Assembly (NCBI GenBank): GCA_965221345.1
Contig: CBDCSD010000002.1
Span: 2,976,001 to 3,040,000, forward strand
DNA from: Bin5 sp965221345
Lineage (GTDB): Bacteria > Chloroflexota > Anaerolineae > Caldilineales > Caldilineaceae
Length of the DNA: 64,000 bases
Direction of reading: 5' to 3'
A model generated the notes under the pieces. The model ran no database searches. It had not been told where the DNA came from and saw only the letters and a list, made by a program, of their open reading frames with translations. The translations under genes and the position numbers were made by a program. Shown in pieces: positions 51,795-61,061 of this stretch (position 1 is its first letter; each line of letters starts with the position of its first letter).

Positions 51795-52931
51795 CTGATG
51801 TTACGCAGTCGATGACGCGTTAGGTAGAATAAGGTCAGGAGGTGAGACATGAAGTTCAAACTCTTTGACCTGTATTCGGACTATCTACTGAGTTCATTTT
51901 CGGCAACGACAGCGACAGGTATGTCGGCGTTGATGGACAAGGCGATCAGCCACGACCAAGTCAGTCGCATGCTCAACCGACGACGACTGGAGCCGGCAGA
52001 CTGGTGGCAGATGGTCAAGCCCTCTGTACGCAGCATGCAAGGTGAGGAAGGTGTCATCACGATTGACGACAGCATTGTCGAAAAGCCCTACACCGATGAA
52101 AACGAACTGATCTGTTGGCACTACGACCATGCGCAAGGACGGATGGTCAAGGGCATCAACTTTATCACCGCTTTGTACACGGTGGGCGAGGTCTCGTTGC
52201 CGGTGACCTATCGGTTGGTGACCAAGACCGAATCGCACATTGACAAAAAGGGCAACCGCAAACGACGCAGCGCTGTGACCAAGAACGAGCATTTTCGTGC
52301 CATGCTGCAAAACTGTGTGCGCAACCGGATTCCCTTCCGCTATGTGCTCAATGACATCTGGTTTGCTTCGGCTGAGAACATGAGCTATGTCAAACTCAAG
52401 TTAGACAAGGAGTTTATCATGGCGCTCAAGACCAATCGCAAAATCGCCCTTTGCCAACAAGACAAACTGCATGGTCGCTATCACAGACTGAACCAACTCG
52501 ACCTGCCAGAAAACACAGTGACCGTCATCTATCTGGAACAGGTATCTTTCCCCCTCTATCTGCTCCGTCAGACCTGCACAAACGCAGATGGCTCGACCGC
52601 TGTGCGCTATCTGGTGACCAGTGATTCCGCCCTGACAGCTGACCAACTCATCACAATCTACCAGAAACGGTGGAAAGTGGAGGAGTATCATCGCTCTCTC
52701 AAGCAGAACGCATCGCTCGCCAAATCACCGACCCGCACACCAACCACCCAGACCAATCATTTCGTGGCTGCTCTCTGGACCTTCACCAAGCTGGAGTTGC
52801 TCAAGGTGCGCACCAACAAGAACCACTATGCGCTCAAGACCCACTTGTATCTCTCGGCCCTGCAACAGGCTTTCGAGGCCTTGTGCCAGTTGGAACCAGT
52901 GCGTCTTGACGCCCCGACTGCGTAACATGAG
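51795..52931 (+). mobile_element. IS4-family insertion sequence, copy B (1,137 bp)
   Basis: It has the same ends and length as copy A (29970-31106). It is inserted next to the stop codon of the leftward J-domain gene (TGA complement at 52936-52938), so it separates the J-domain gene from the HEPN gene without cutting either. Confidence 0.92.
51849..52925 (+). CDS. IS4-family transposase (copy B)
   Basis: A 358-residue transposase with the same catalytic residues as copy A (IDDSIVEKPYTDENELI; YQKRWKVEEYHRSLK). It differs from A and C in the middle block (TKTESHIDKKGNRKRRSAVT, and EHFRAM in place of EHYRAM), but is identical to A at the C-terminus. Confidence 0.93.
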   Translation: MKFKLFDLYSDYLLSSFSATTATGMSALMDKAISHDQVSRMLNRRRLEPADWWQMVKPSVRSMQGEEGVITIDDSIVEKPYTDENELICWHYDHAQGRMVKGINFITALYTVGEVSLPVTYRLVTKTESHIDKKGNRKRRSAVTKNEHFRAMLQNCVRNRIPFRYVLNDIWFASAENMSYVKLKLDKEFIMALKTNRKIALCQQDKLHGRYHRLNQLDLPENTVTVIYLEQVSFPLYLLRQTCTNADGSTAVRYLVTSDSALTADQLITIYQKRWKVEEYHRSLKQNASLAKSPTRTPTTQTNHFVAALWTFTKLELLKVRTNKNHYALKTHLYLSALQQAFEALCQLEPVRLDAPTA

Positions 52932-52935
52932 TTAC

Positions 52936-54240
52936 TCATATGCTCTCCACACGGCACAATGTAACACGGTTTCCTGGAGAACGCGATAGGACTGCAATGA
53001 CCACAACCAGGATTTCTCGACCATCTCGCCGTCTGATGAGAGCATGATCGCCTTCTCTGACGTATAACGACTCTATCCACGCCCCCCATGAACCTCTCCA
53101 GGGACCTTGCCTGATTCTCGCCCAAGTTCCGATGAAGTATCGTCCCCTAGAGTGGGTGGAACGCCGGGAGCGGGTATCATGAGCGCTCTGATTAGTCCCT
53201 CGGTGACCGTTTTGACGCCTGTTCTCCTCGGCACTCCTGTGTCGGTTCTGCTGTGAGCGTTTCGTAGTATGCCAATGTCGGCTCGGTTGACGGTTCTGCG
53301 AAGGGCTCTGGTATTGGGATTGGTTCTCTTCTCGCGTTGCTTGCTCGCTGCGGCTCAGTTGCGCGTCGTACAGGCTTCGCCTCGCAGGATCTTTCAACGC
53401 TTCTTGCGCTTCATTGCCCGCCTTAAAAATTGCGGTCGCGTCAGGGTGGTTGCATACGTCAGGATGCCACTGTATTGCAAACCTCCGCCAAGCCTTCGCA
53501 ATCTCATCACGGGTTGCGTTGCGTTCGATACCCAACAGTTCATAATACGTGCCGGAAAGTGGGGGCTTAACATGTCGCCCGGTATGCCTATGCCGGTCTC
53601 GTTCCTGGTAACACTTCTGTTCCCGTTCTTGACGTCGCCTATGCTCTTGGTATTGGTTTGGCTCCTTCTCGTGTCGCTTTCTCCCCAACTCGGCGTCGTA
53701 CTTGCGCCGTTCTTCCGGATTGATTAGGACACTATATGCCTGAAAGTACATCCGACGAATTTCTATAGGAAGATACTGCCCGAAATCTATTCTCCTCCAA
53801 GCCTTTTCAATTTCTTTACGCGTTACATTGGATTCAATGCCCAGCATCTCATAATACGAACCAGGTTGTGTGTTTGCTTTCTTGTGTTGCCCGGCGCGCC
53901 ATTCCTGTTTCTTCTGCTGGTGCCGGCTGTTCTCCTGATGTCGGCCTTGATTTTGTGGACGGTCCGCCTTCTGGCGTCGTCTGTATTTCAGGTGTCGGTC
54001 CTGAGTTTGGCGACGATTCTGCCCCTCCTGATGCCGCTCCCTCATCTTCGGGCGTTGCCTCGCCTGTTCAATCTTCGGAGAGGTGAATGCCCTAACAAGA
54101 CGGAAAACGAGTAGACAGCTGGCCACGAGAAGAGCCAAACCGACAAATAGGAATGCAGCCGCTGCAAAGAGTTGGATGATCAAGGGGACAAGCACTATGA
54201 TAATCAGAGACAAGATTGCGAAACCCAAAAACCTGAACAC
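52936..54240 (-). CDS. Membrane-anchored protein with two J-like domains and an SH3-like tail
   Basis: A 434-residue protein. An N-terminal hydrophobic hairpin (~4-52) is followed by a basic Arg/Gln/His-rich linker, a J-like domain (~128-186) lacking the HPD tripeptide (RIDFGQYLPIEI in its place), a second charged linker, and a full J-domain (~231-296) with HPD in QWHPDVCNHPD. After a further Arg/Gln-rich linker the C-terminus (~365-434; WARIRQGPWRGSWGAWIESL, REILVVVIAVLS) looks like a KOW/SH3-type barrel. It would recruit an Hsp70 at the membrane. The start is GTG 54240, with GAGGAGGT 7 bases upstream; the frame extends 16 codons further up past this site. It follows the HNH-like gene by 63 bases. 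Confidence 0.78.
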   Translation of the reverse strand: MFRFLGFAILSLIIIVLVPLIIQLFAAAAFLFVGLALLVASCLLVFRLVRAFTSPKIEQARQRPKMRERHQEGQNRRQTQDRHLKYRRRQKADRPQNQGRHQENSRHQQKKQEWRAGQHKKANTQPGSYYEMLGIESNVTRKEIEKAWRRIDFGQYLPIEIRRMYFQAYSVLINPEERRKYDAELGRKRHEKEPNQYQEHRRRQEREQKCYQERDRHRHTGRHVKPPLSGTYYELLGIERNATRDEIAKAWRRFAIQWHPDVCNHPDATAIFKAGNEAQEALKDPARRSLYDAQLSRSEQATREENQSQYQSPSQNRQPSRHWHTTKRSQQNRHRSAEENRRQNGHRGTNQSAHDTRSRRSTHSRGRYFIGTWARIRQGPWRGSWGAWIESLYVREGDHALIRRRDGREILVVVIAVLSRSPGNRVTLCRVESI

Positions 54241-54303
54241 AGTTGCTACCTCCTCGTCTGCCAGAACTGTCCCTCGCACCTGTACCAATCTAGCCGCTCT
54301 GCT

Positions 54304-55611
54304 CTACCGATCGGTTTCTCTGTCCTGCCACGTATGGGGCCATGAGGATGGCCAATCCGGGCCGTAGGGCTCGGCCCTGCTAGCCCTGGAGTATACTCCT
54401 CTTGTGAACCTGACATCATCTTCAAACTCATTGGAAACCATCATTTCCAATGAATCCCGAATGTCAACAACAACGGTATCCAGCCTATTGGAATACCCGT
54501 ACTCTTTCAGAAGATGCCCAAAGTATAATGCTGTCTTCTCAATCCGAGGAGCCTGCTCGACGTCTCTCCCTCTAGGAAACAGACCTTCGATGGCCACGTA
54601 GAGCGGCCGTTCTTCTACCCAGTCGGTCAGTTTCTCCAGGAAACCCCAGAAATCGTCTCTCACTTCATCGAGTGTTTCAGACAGAATCTTGTCTATTCTC
54701 TTCAGCACTCGACAAAGGTCGCTGAGACAATCTTGCTGTACCAGAAAGTCGTACCATGACTTCCCCAACACAGCAAAGCGCATTCCAAGATATACGAAGG
54801 ATGCAATCTGAAGAGGGAGCAATGCTGGGGCGACTGCGAGGATCAAGGGAGGGAACAACATGGCTAGGCCTATCAATAGTCCCGCTACTATGAACGACGA
54901 GACGCCAGCCATTATGCTGCTACTTACAATTCTGTGTGTCAGTTCATCCCTGGATAATTCGCCCCTCGCAAAAAGCAGTCCGTATTCAAGGGAAGACAAT
55001 GTAGCAGCTAAAACTATTCCTGCAACAGCTCCCCTGACCATACCTCTTAGGGTCACTTTAAGAGCCACCTTGATGGCATCTGAGCGCATTACTCTTAGGG
55101 CATTCTTATATTCCTCTGTTGTCATCACACGGTTGCCTCTCCTTCTGTTGAGTTCGGTGAGCTCCCATATTCCATTTTCCGCTGTCGTTGCTCCTCCCAT
55201 GCTCTTTGGTACTCTGTGAGACCATTCTTTGTTCTTGAGAAAACCTTGCACGGCTTCTGGGTCTGCCGCCCGTATCTGATCAGGAATCAGTTTCCACAGC
55301 TTCATGGCATCGGAAAATGTCTTGTACTCACCTCCAGCGTTGCGCAAGTATTTCAGTACGGCCAGGTCCATATTGGATGGATTCAAGTTGTGGGCAAAAG
55401 ACTTGAGAAAAACGCTTGCAACCCAAAATCCTCCCAGTCCAGCATCAATGTTTTTTTGAGTGCTGAGGTCTTCGAGGAAAGGATCCGAGAGAAAGTAGCC
55501 TGCTCGAGCATGTGCTACCTGAACGGGCAAGGTCGAAGCCAGCACCAAGGTGCCACCACCAGCGACAGTGGTTCGCAGGAATTCGCGTCAATTTAGTTGC
55601 CTGGCGTTCAT
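54304..55611 (-). pseudogene. HNH-like multi-pass membrane protein, Tat signal broken by in-frame TGA
   Basis: From ATG 55611 (SD GAAGGAAG 7 bases upstream) the frame reads MNARQLN, TGA (55590-55588), REFLRTTVAGGG, then a hydrophobic helix ending in AHARA. A CGA at the TGA site would give the twin-Arg motif RREFLR of a Tat signal peptide. Without it, translation could restart at TTG 55548 (414 aa). The body has an HNH-like segment W-S-H(132)-R-V-P-K-S-M-G-G, N146, N155 in LNRRRGNR, then several membrane helices (~190-290; AVAGIVLAATLSS, SSFIVAGLLIGLAM), and a polar C-terminus. It is the first gene of the J-domain operon. Its role is unknown; a nuclease/toxin fold is an inference from the HNH pattern. 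Confidence 0.7.
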
Positions 55612-55946
55612 TGGATTTCTTCCTTCACCGTTGTGCGGGGCTGATGAGGCGACACAACTGCTGGCGGATTTCTTTGGCTTTTTCTTGGCAGTAGGTGCTG
55701 GATGAATTTCAGCGCCGATAAGGCGCGCATCAATGTGAAAACTACAGGTCGCCTGGGGGAGTGCACTCCAGTATAGAGGATCCCGAGGAGAGAGTATGAC
55801 ACCAACTAGACTTTGATGCTGACAGAAAGCTGACAGGAACTGTCGTAGCTGACAATTACGTTAATTCACGCTGTAGTCGCCACTACGGGCGTTCCTAGGC
55901 TACCCCACTGCCCGTTACCCTCTTGGACCAATGTCCAACTGATTAA
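55612..55946. other. Upstream region of the HNH-like gene
   Basis: About 330 bases between the HNH-like gene and IS copy C. No protein or clear promoter was recognised. Confidence 0.4.
55940..55946 (+). repeat. Target site duplication of IS copy C, left
   Basis: TGATTAA (55940-55946) repeats exactly at 57084-57090. Confidence 0.85.
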
Positions 55947-57083
55947 CTGATGTTACGCAGTCGATGACGCGTTAGGTAGAATAAGGTCAGGAGGTGAGAC
56001 ATGAAGTTCAAACTCTTTGACCTGTATTCGGACTATCTACTGAGTTCATTTTCGGCAACGACAGCGACAGGTATGTCGGCGTTGATGGACAAGGCGATCA
56101 GCCACGACCAAGTCAGTCGCATGCTCAACCGACGACGACTGGAGCCGGCAGACTGGTGGCAGATGGTCAAGCCCTCTGTACGCACCATGCAAGGTGAGGA
56201 AGGTGTCATCACGATTGACGACAGCATTGTCGAAAAGCCCTACACCGATGAAAACGAACTGATCTGTTGGCACTACGACCATGCGCAAGGACGGATGGTC
56301 AAGGGCATCAACTTTATCACCGCTTTGTACACGGTTGGCGAGGTCTCGTTGCCGGTGACCTATCGCTTGGTATCCAAGACCGAATCGTACCTTGACAAGC
56401 AGGGGAAGATGAAACGACGCAGTGCGGTGACCAAGAACGAGCATTATCGCGCCATGCTGCAAAACTGTGTGCGTAACCGGATTCCCTTCCGCTATGTGCT
56501 CAATGACATCTGGTTTGCTGCGGCTGAGGACATGAGCTATATCAAACTCAAGTTAGACAAGGAGTTTATCATGGCGCTCAAGACCAATCGCAAAATCGCC
56601 CTTTGCCAACAAGACAAACTACATGGTCGCTATCACAGACTGAACCAACTCGACCTGCCAGAAAACACAGTGACCGTCATCTATCTGGAACAGGTATCTT
56701 TCCCCCTCTATCTGCTCCGTCAGACCTGCACAAACGCAGATGGCTCGACCGCTGTGCGCTATCTGGTGACCAGTGATTCCGCCCTGACAGCTGACCAACT
56801 CATCACAATCTACCAGAAACGGTGGAAAGTGGAAGAGTATCATCGCGCTCTCAAACAGAACGCTTCCCTCGCCAAATCACCGACCCGCACACCAACCACG
56901 CAAACCAATCACTTTGTGGCTGCTCTCTGGTCCTTTGCCAAGCTGGAGATGCTTAAGGCGCATACAAAGAAAAACCATTATGCCCTCAAGACTCACTTGT
57001 ACCTTTCTGCCCTGAAACAGGCTTTCGAGGCCTTGTGTCAGTTGAATCCAATTCGCCTCGATCCCCTGACTGCGTAACATGAG
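55947..57083 (+). mobile_element. IS4-family insertion sequence, copy C (1,137 bp)
   Basis: Same ends and length as copies A and B, bounded by the 7-bp TGATTAA duplication. Its 3' end has diverged in many bases from A and B, while its middle part is identical to A. Confidence 0.92.
56001..57077 (+). CDS. IS4-family transposase (copy C)
   Basis: A 358-residue transposase with intact DDE and Y-R-E-K residues (YQKRWKVEEYHRALK). The C-terminal ~50 residues (SFAKLEMLKAHTKKNHYALK; QAFEALCQLNPIRLDPLTA) differ from copies A and B, while residues ~110-150 (SKTESYLDKQGKMKRRSAVT) equal copy A. Confidence 0.93.
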   Translation: MKFKLFDLYSDYLLSSFSATTATGMSALMDKAISHDQVSRMLNRRRLEPADWWQMVKPSVRTMQGEEGVITIDDSIVEKPYTDENELICWHYDHAQGRMVKGINFITALYTVGEVSLPVTYRLVSKTESYLDKQGKMKRRSAVTKNEHYRAMLQNCVRNRIPFRYVLNDIWFAAAEDMSYIKLKLDKEFIMALKTNRKIALCQQDKLHGRYHRLNQLDLPENTVTVIYLEQVSFPLYLLRQTCTNADGSTAVRYLVTSDSALTADQLITIYQKRWKVEEYHRALKQNASLAKSPTRTPTTQTNHFVAALWSFAKLEMLKAHTKKNHYALKTHLYLSALKQAFEALCQLNPIRLDPLTA

Positions 57084-57090
57084 TGATTAA
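57084..57090 (+). repeat. Target site duplication of IS copy C, right
   Basis: TGATTAA, exact copy of 55940-55946. Confidence 0.85.
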
Positions 57091-57307
57091 TTTAGCGTGC
57101 GTAGAAGAGCCCGCCGGCCAAGCGACTGGTGCCCGCGGGCCGACATGAGCCCCAGCCCATGCCGAAGGCTCCGTTACGACTACGATTGCGCGTAAGACCG
57201 CTGGCTGTTCTCTGCTGAGACATGGTCGAGCCACCGGGTCGTGTAGCAACTCCTATTTCGTGACACGCGCTTTCAACATTTCCAACAGCCTGAATCTGGA
57301 AAAATTG

Positions 57308-57316
57308 TGGTATAAT
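57308..57316 (+). promoter_or_regulatory. Extended -10 promoter of the AAA ATPase gene
   Basis: TGGTATAAT at 57308-57316 is a TGn-extended -10; no good -35 is seen. The ATPase ATG at 57349 is 32 bases downstream. Confidence 0.55.
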
Positions 57317-57348
57317 GGGAACCGCTAAACAGTGGTGTGAGAAATGAA

Positions 57349-58788
57349 ATGATTACCCGAATCGAACTCGATGGCTTTAAGACGTTCCAGGATTTTTCGC
57401 TGGATCTGTCCCCTTTGCAGGTCATCGTAGGCGCAAATGGGGTGGGCAAGAGCAATCTCTTCGACGCCCTGCAATTGCTTGGGCGTCTGGCCGACTCCAA
57501 ACTGAGCACAGCCTTTCAGCAGACGCGGGGCGAAGCGGGCGAACTTTTCACTATCCTCCCCGACGGTGGTTCGGCAGACCGCATCCGTGTGGCAGTAGAG
57601 ATGCTGGTGAATCAAAATGTTCAGGACGACTGGGGCATACGGCAGGAACTAAAGTTTCCCCGCATGCGCTACGAGTTGGAGGTTGCCCGTCGAAAAGATG
57701 TACTGGGTCTGGAACGGCTTGCCGTCGAACATGAGTACTTGGCGCCCATCCCGCGTCACAAAGACAGGTGGACGAAGTCCAACAAACTGAAGACCGGTGG
57801 CCCCTGGATTCCGGCGATGACCGGTGGCCGCTCTTCTCCTTTCATTTCCACGCAAAAGGAAGGGAGAGGACCGACGATTGCTTTGCATCAGGACGGCAAT
57901 AGCGGTAGGCGCGACATTGTTGCCGCGGAGGCGGAGCGTACCCTGTTAAGTGGAGCCAGAAATACCGAGTTTCCGCACGCATTCGCGGCGGCCGAAGAGA
58001 TGCGGGCATGGCGCTTCTTACACCTGAATCCAGCAATCCTGCGCCAGCCCAACTCCTTGACGGCGCCTGCCAAGCTGGCCGCCGACGGTAGGAATTTGCC
58101 CAACGTGCTGGCGCGCATGAATGCCAATGATCCAATGCTTTTGGCCGATGTCTCCCGGGATCTGGCCAACTACATGCCGGGCACAATTCAGGTCGAAGTG
58201 GAAAACGATCCCGCAACTGAGCGATTTGTAATCTGGGCGGAGGCCGAGGATGGACGGCGTCTATCGTCCCGCCTACTTTCCGATGGCACGCTCAGGATGC
58301 TGGTCCTGGTCACGCTCAGAAACGATCCTGCGCATGAGGGTCTCCTTTGCTTTGAGGACCCCGAGAACAACGTTCATCCCTCCCGCCTGAAAGGCATGAC
58401 CGAGATTCTACAGGACTTGGCCACCGATTTTTCAGATCCAGACCGGTCAGAACTGCCCCTGCGCCAGGTGATTTGTAACACGCATTCGCCCGTCTTCATC
58501 AGCCACCCGGATATTCTGTCCCACGTTCTCTTCGCCCACATGGCGTCCCGTACTGAGCCCGAAAACACCAGCCAACTTCAACACGTAACCCGCATTGTTC
58601 CAGTTATTCCGGATCCGGTGCAGCCGCTGCTGCCAATTCCTGAAGAGGTGCAGAGCTACACCCTCAGCGAGGTGCAAAACTACCTGGAGAGCGCCGATCT
58701 GGGCGCAGCGCGGCGCCACCTGGGCGCGCAACTTGCGCTGGACAATGGTAGGCCGTTTGCCGAAGACAAGGCTGACTTGGCTTCCTAG
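57349..58788 (+). CDS. AAA family ATPase (RecF/OLD-like, AAA_21)
   Basis: A 479-residue P-loop ATPase of the ABC/SMC-like class. Walker A is VGANGVGKSN (~28-37); the signature LLSDGTLRMLVLVTLR, Walker B LLCFEDPENNVHP and the H-loop CNTHSPVFI follow near 310-390. The insertion between Walker A and the signature is typical of RecF/RloC/OLD relatives. There is no TOPRIM or other nuclease domain, and the C-terminus (~430-479) is helical. Relatives often belong to phage-defence pairs, but no partner gene is adjacent. It is bounded by IS copy C and the Ldh-type gene. The start is ATG 57349; GTG 57337 is possible. Confidence 0.84.
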   Translation: MITRIELDGFKTFQDFSLDLSPLQVIVGANGVGKSNLFDALQLLGRLADSKLSTAFQQTRGEAGELFTILPDGGSADRIRVAVEMLVNQNVQDDWGIRQELKFPRMRYELEVARRKDVLGLERLAVEHEYLAPIPRHKDRWTKSNKLKTGGPWIPAMTGGRSSPFISTQKEGRGPTIALHQDGNSGRRDIVAAEAERTLLSGARNTEFPHAFAAAEEMRAWRFLHLNPAILRQPNSLTAPAKLAADGRNLPNVLARMNANDPMLLADVSRDLANYMPGTIQVEVENDPATERFVIWAEAEDGRRLSSRLLSDGTLRMLVLVTLRNDPAHEGLLCFEDPENNVHPSRLKGMTEILQDLATDFSDPDRSELPLRQVICNTHSPVFISHPDILSHVLFAHMASRTEPENTSQLQHVTRIVPVIPDPVQPLLPIPEEVQSYTLSEVQNYLESADLGAARRHLGAQLALDNGRPFAEDKADLAS

Positions 58789-58891
58789 GTTCGCGCCACG
58801 GACCGCATGCGGCACACAGTTAAATGGCAATCGAATTCAATGATGACATATTTCGTACAGCTTTCGGAAAATAGAGTAAAATAGGAGCATC

Positions 58892-59947
58892 ATGCCCAAT
58901 ATCCAACCTTCCGCTCTGCGCGAACTCGGCTATCAACTGTTTGAGGCATCAGGTTGCACCACCGAGGACGCCCACGCCGTGGTCGACCACCTCGTGGAGT
59001 CGAATCTCTTCGGACACGACTCCCATGGCGCCATACGTTACTACGAGTACACGCGGGCCATCCGCGAGGGACGCTTTCAGCCCCGTGCGACACCCACCAT
59101 AGTTCGCGACTACCCCAGCACTGCTGTCGTCGACGCCGGCGGCGCCCTGGGCCAGGTCGGCGCAACCTTCGCGATGAATCTGGCCATAGACAAGGCCCGC
59201 CAACACGGTCTGGCCACAGTGACATTGCGCAACACGAGCCACGTGGGCCGCGCCGGCGCCTATCCGCTCATGGCGGCGCGTCAAGGGAACTTGATCGCCC
59301 TGGCGTTCGTGAACGCTGGACATCTTGGCTATCAGATTGCCCCCTTTGGCGGGCTGGAGGGCCGTATCAGCACCAACCCGATTGCATTTTCCGCGCCCCG
59401 CCCCGAAACTGACCCGATTCTGGTCGACATGACCACCTCAGTCGTGGCTGAAGGCAAGGTGCGCGTCGCCATCAATCAGGGCAAGCATGTGCCCGAGGGC
59501 TGGCTGATCGACGCCGACGGCAACCCCACGACCGACCCCAACGATTTCAGAGCAGATCCCCCAGGAGCCATCCTGCCATTGGGTGGCGTCGTTGCCCATA
59601 AGGGCTATGCCCTGGGCCTTGTGGTAGAATTGCTTGGTGGCACGCTCAGTGGCGAGGGCTGTGCCGACGGTTCTCGGACCATGAGGAGCAATGGCGTCCT
59701 CTTCACCGTCTACAACATCGAACATTTTACCGAGCTTTCTACCTACTATGAAGAGGTAGAGGCGCTGCTCCGGCACGTAAAATCCAGCCGCCTCGCGCCT
59801 GGATTTAAGGAGATTCTTGCCCCGGGAGAGCCGGAGTTTCGCAGCGCGCAGCGCAAAGAGTCCGAGGGTATCGAAATCGACGAGACCACCTGGACCGCCA
59901 TCTGCCAGGAGGGGCGAACCTTGGGGCTCGATCCGAACAGTTGGTAG
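58892..59947 (+). CDS. Ldh family oxidoreductase (malate/L-lactate/ureidoglycolate-type)
   Basis: A 351-residue NAD(P)-dependent 2-hydroxyacid dehydrogenase of the type-2 malate/lactate (YlbC/ComC) family. The signature VESNLFGHDSHGAIRYYEY near 45-65 (NLxGxDSHGxxR), the GALGQVGATFAMNLAIDKAR NAD-binding helix and KGYALGLVVELLGG are clear. TAGGAG precedes the ATG. The methyl-transfer operon begins 73 bases later on the same strand, which may link oxidation of a carboxylic acid to that pathway. Confidence 0.9.
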   Translation: MPNIQPSALRELGYQLFEASGCTTEDAHAVVDHLVESNLFGHDSHGAIRYYEYTRAIREGRFQPRATPTIVRDYPSTAVVDAGGALGQVGATFAMNLAIDKARQHGLATVTLRNTSHVGRAGAYPLMAARQGNLIALAFVNAGHLGYQIAPFGGLEGRISTNPIAFSAPRPETDPILVDMTTSVVAEGKVRVAINQGKHVPEGWLIDADGNPTTDPNDFRADPPGAILPLGGVVAHKGYALGLVVELLGGTLSGEGCADGSRTMRSNGVLFTVYNIEHFTELSTYYEEVEALLRHVKSSRLAPGFKEILAPGEPEFRSAQRKESEGIEIDETTWTAICQEGRTLGLDPNSW

Positions 59948-60020
59948 ACATCGCGCATGGGCCGCGGCCCTACCTTGGCCGCACGAACCGATCTGAAACT
60001 AGCGTCAAAGGGAGCAAGCA

Positions 60021-61049
60021 ATGGAACAGATGACACCAAAACAACGGTTCTTGGCTGGGCTGAACGGCGACCCGGTGGACAGACCGCCCGCAGCCAGCAT
60101 TGTGTCCGTTATCACCTACGAACTGATGGACATCACCGGCGCGCACTTCCCCCATGCAAATGTCGAACCGGAGCCGATGGCGACACTCGCCGCCGGCGCG
60201 CATGAAGTGATGGGATTCGACAGCGTAATGCCGATCTTCAGTATTGCCCAGGAGGCAATGGCGCTCGGTTGCCAAGTGGATTGGTCCGACACCGACATGA
60301 TGCCTAACCCGACCGATTCGCCCTGGGCCGACCGCGATGCAGAAATCAAACTGCCTGACGGCTTTCCCGATTCGTTCCTGGAAGATAAGTACGTCAAGTG
60401 CGCCATTGATGCCATCCGCCTTCTCAAACAGCACTTTGGCGACGAGGTTATGGTTTTGGGCAAGGTTATGGGGCCGTGGACCCTATCCTACCACTGCTAC
60501 AACACCCAGGAGTTCCTCTTCGACACTATTATGGACCCGGATCGGGTGCGCAAGTCGTTGGAAACATTGGCGCCGGTACCGCTCCTGTTTGCCGCGGCCC
60601 AGTTGGAGGCCGGCGCCGACGCCATCGTCTGGGCCGACCACGCCACCGGCGACTTGGTTCGCAACACCATGTACCGGGACTTCCTGTTGCCCCACCACCA
60701 GGAGCTGGTGCCGCAGGTGGAGGCGCCCGTCATCCTGCACTGTTGCGGGCGGACGCTGGACAGGGTCGAGTATTTTAACGAGGCCGGCTTTGCCTGCTAC
60801 CATTTCGAGTCGGCCAACGCGCCCGATCTTATGGTCGAGAAGGCCGCCGGAAAGATGAAGCTGACGGGCAACGTCAACAACCCAATCACCTTGTATTCCC
60901 GCGGCCCGGAGGAGGCACGCGCCGAAGCACAAGCCGCAATCGACGCCGGTGTAGATATTATTGCACCCGAATGCGCCGTTCCGCTTCAGGCGCCGCTCGC
61001 CAACCTACAGGCGATCGTGGAGACCTGCAAAGACAATCGCTACCAATAG
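60021..61049 (+). CDS. Uroporphyrinogen-decarboxylase-like methyltransferase (MtaA/CmuA type)
   Basis: A 342-residue TIM-barrel protein of the UroD/MtaA/CmuA family, which moves methyl groups between a corrinoid protein and a thiol or other acceptor. Catalytic zinc ligands fit HCCGRT (H-x-C) and Cys in APECAVPLQAP. It is not HemE, since the porphyrin-binding motifs at the N-terminus are missing. GGAGCAAGCA precedes the ATG. It starts the four-gene run with corrinoid protein, DHPS-like methyltransferase and RACo-like activator. Confidence 0.86.
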   Translation: MEQMTPKQRFLAGLNGDPVDRPPAASIVSVITYELMDITGAHFPHANVEPEPMATLAAGAHEVMGFDSVMPIFSIAQEAMALGCQVDWSDTDMMPNPTDSPWADRDAEIKLPDGFPDSFLEDKYVKCAIDAIRLLKQHFGDEVMVLGKVMGPWTLSYHCYNTQEFLFDTIMDPDRVRKSLETLAPVPLLFAAAQLEAGADAIVWADHATGDLVRNTMYRDFLLPHHQELVPQVEAPVILHCCGRTLDRVEYFNEAGFACYHFESANAPDLMVEKAAGKMKLTGNVNNPITLYSRGPEEARAEAQAAIDAGVDIIAPECAVPLQAPLANLQAIVETCKDNRYQ

Positions 61050-61061
61050 GAGCCCCCTACA

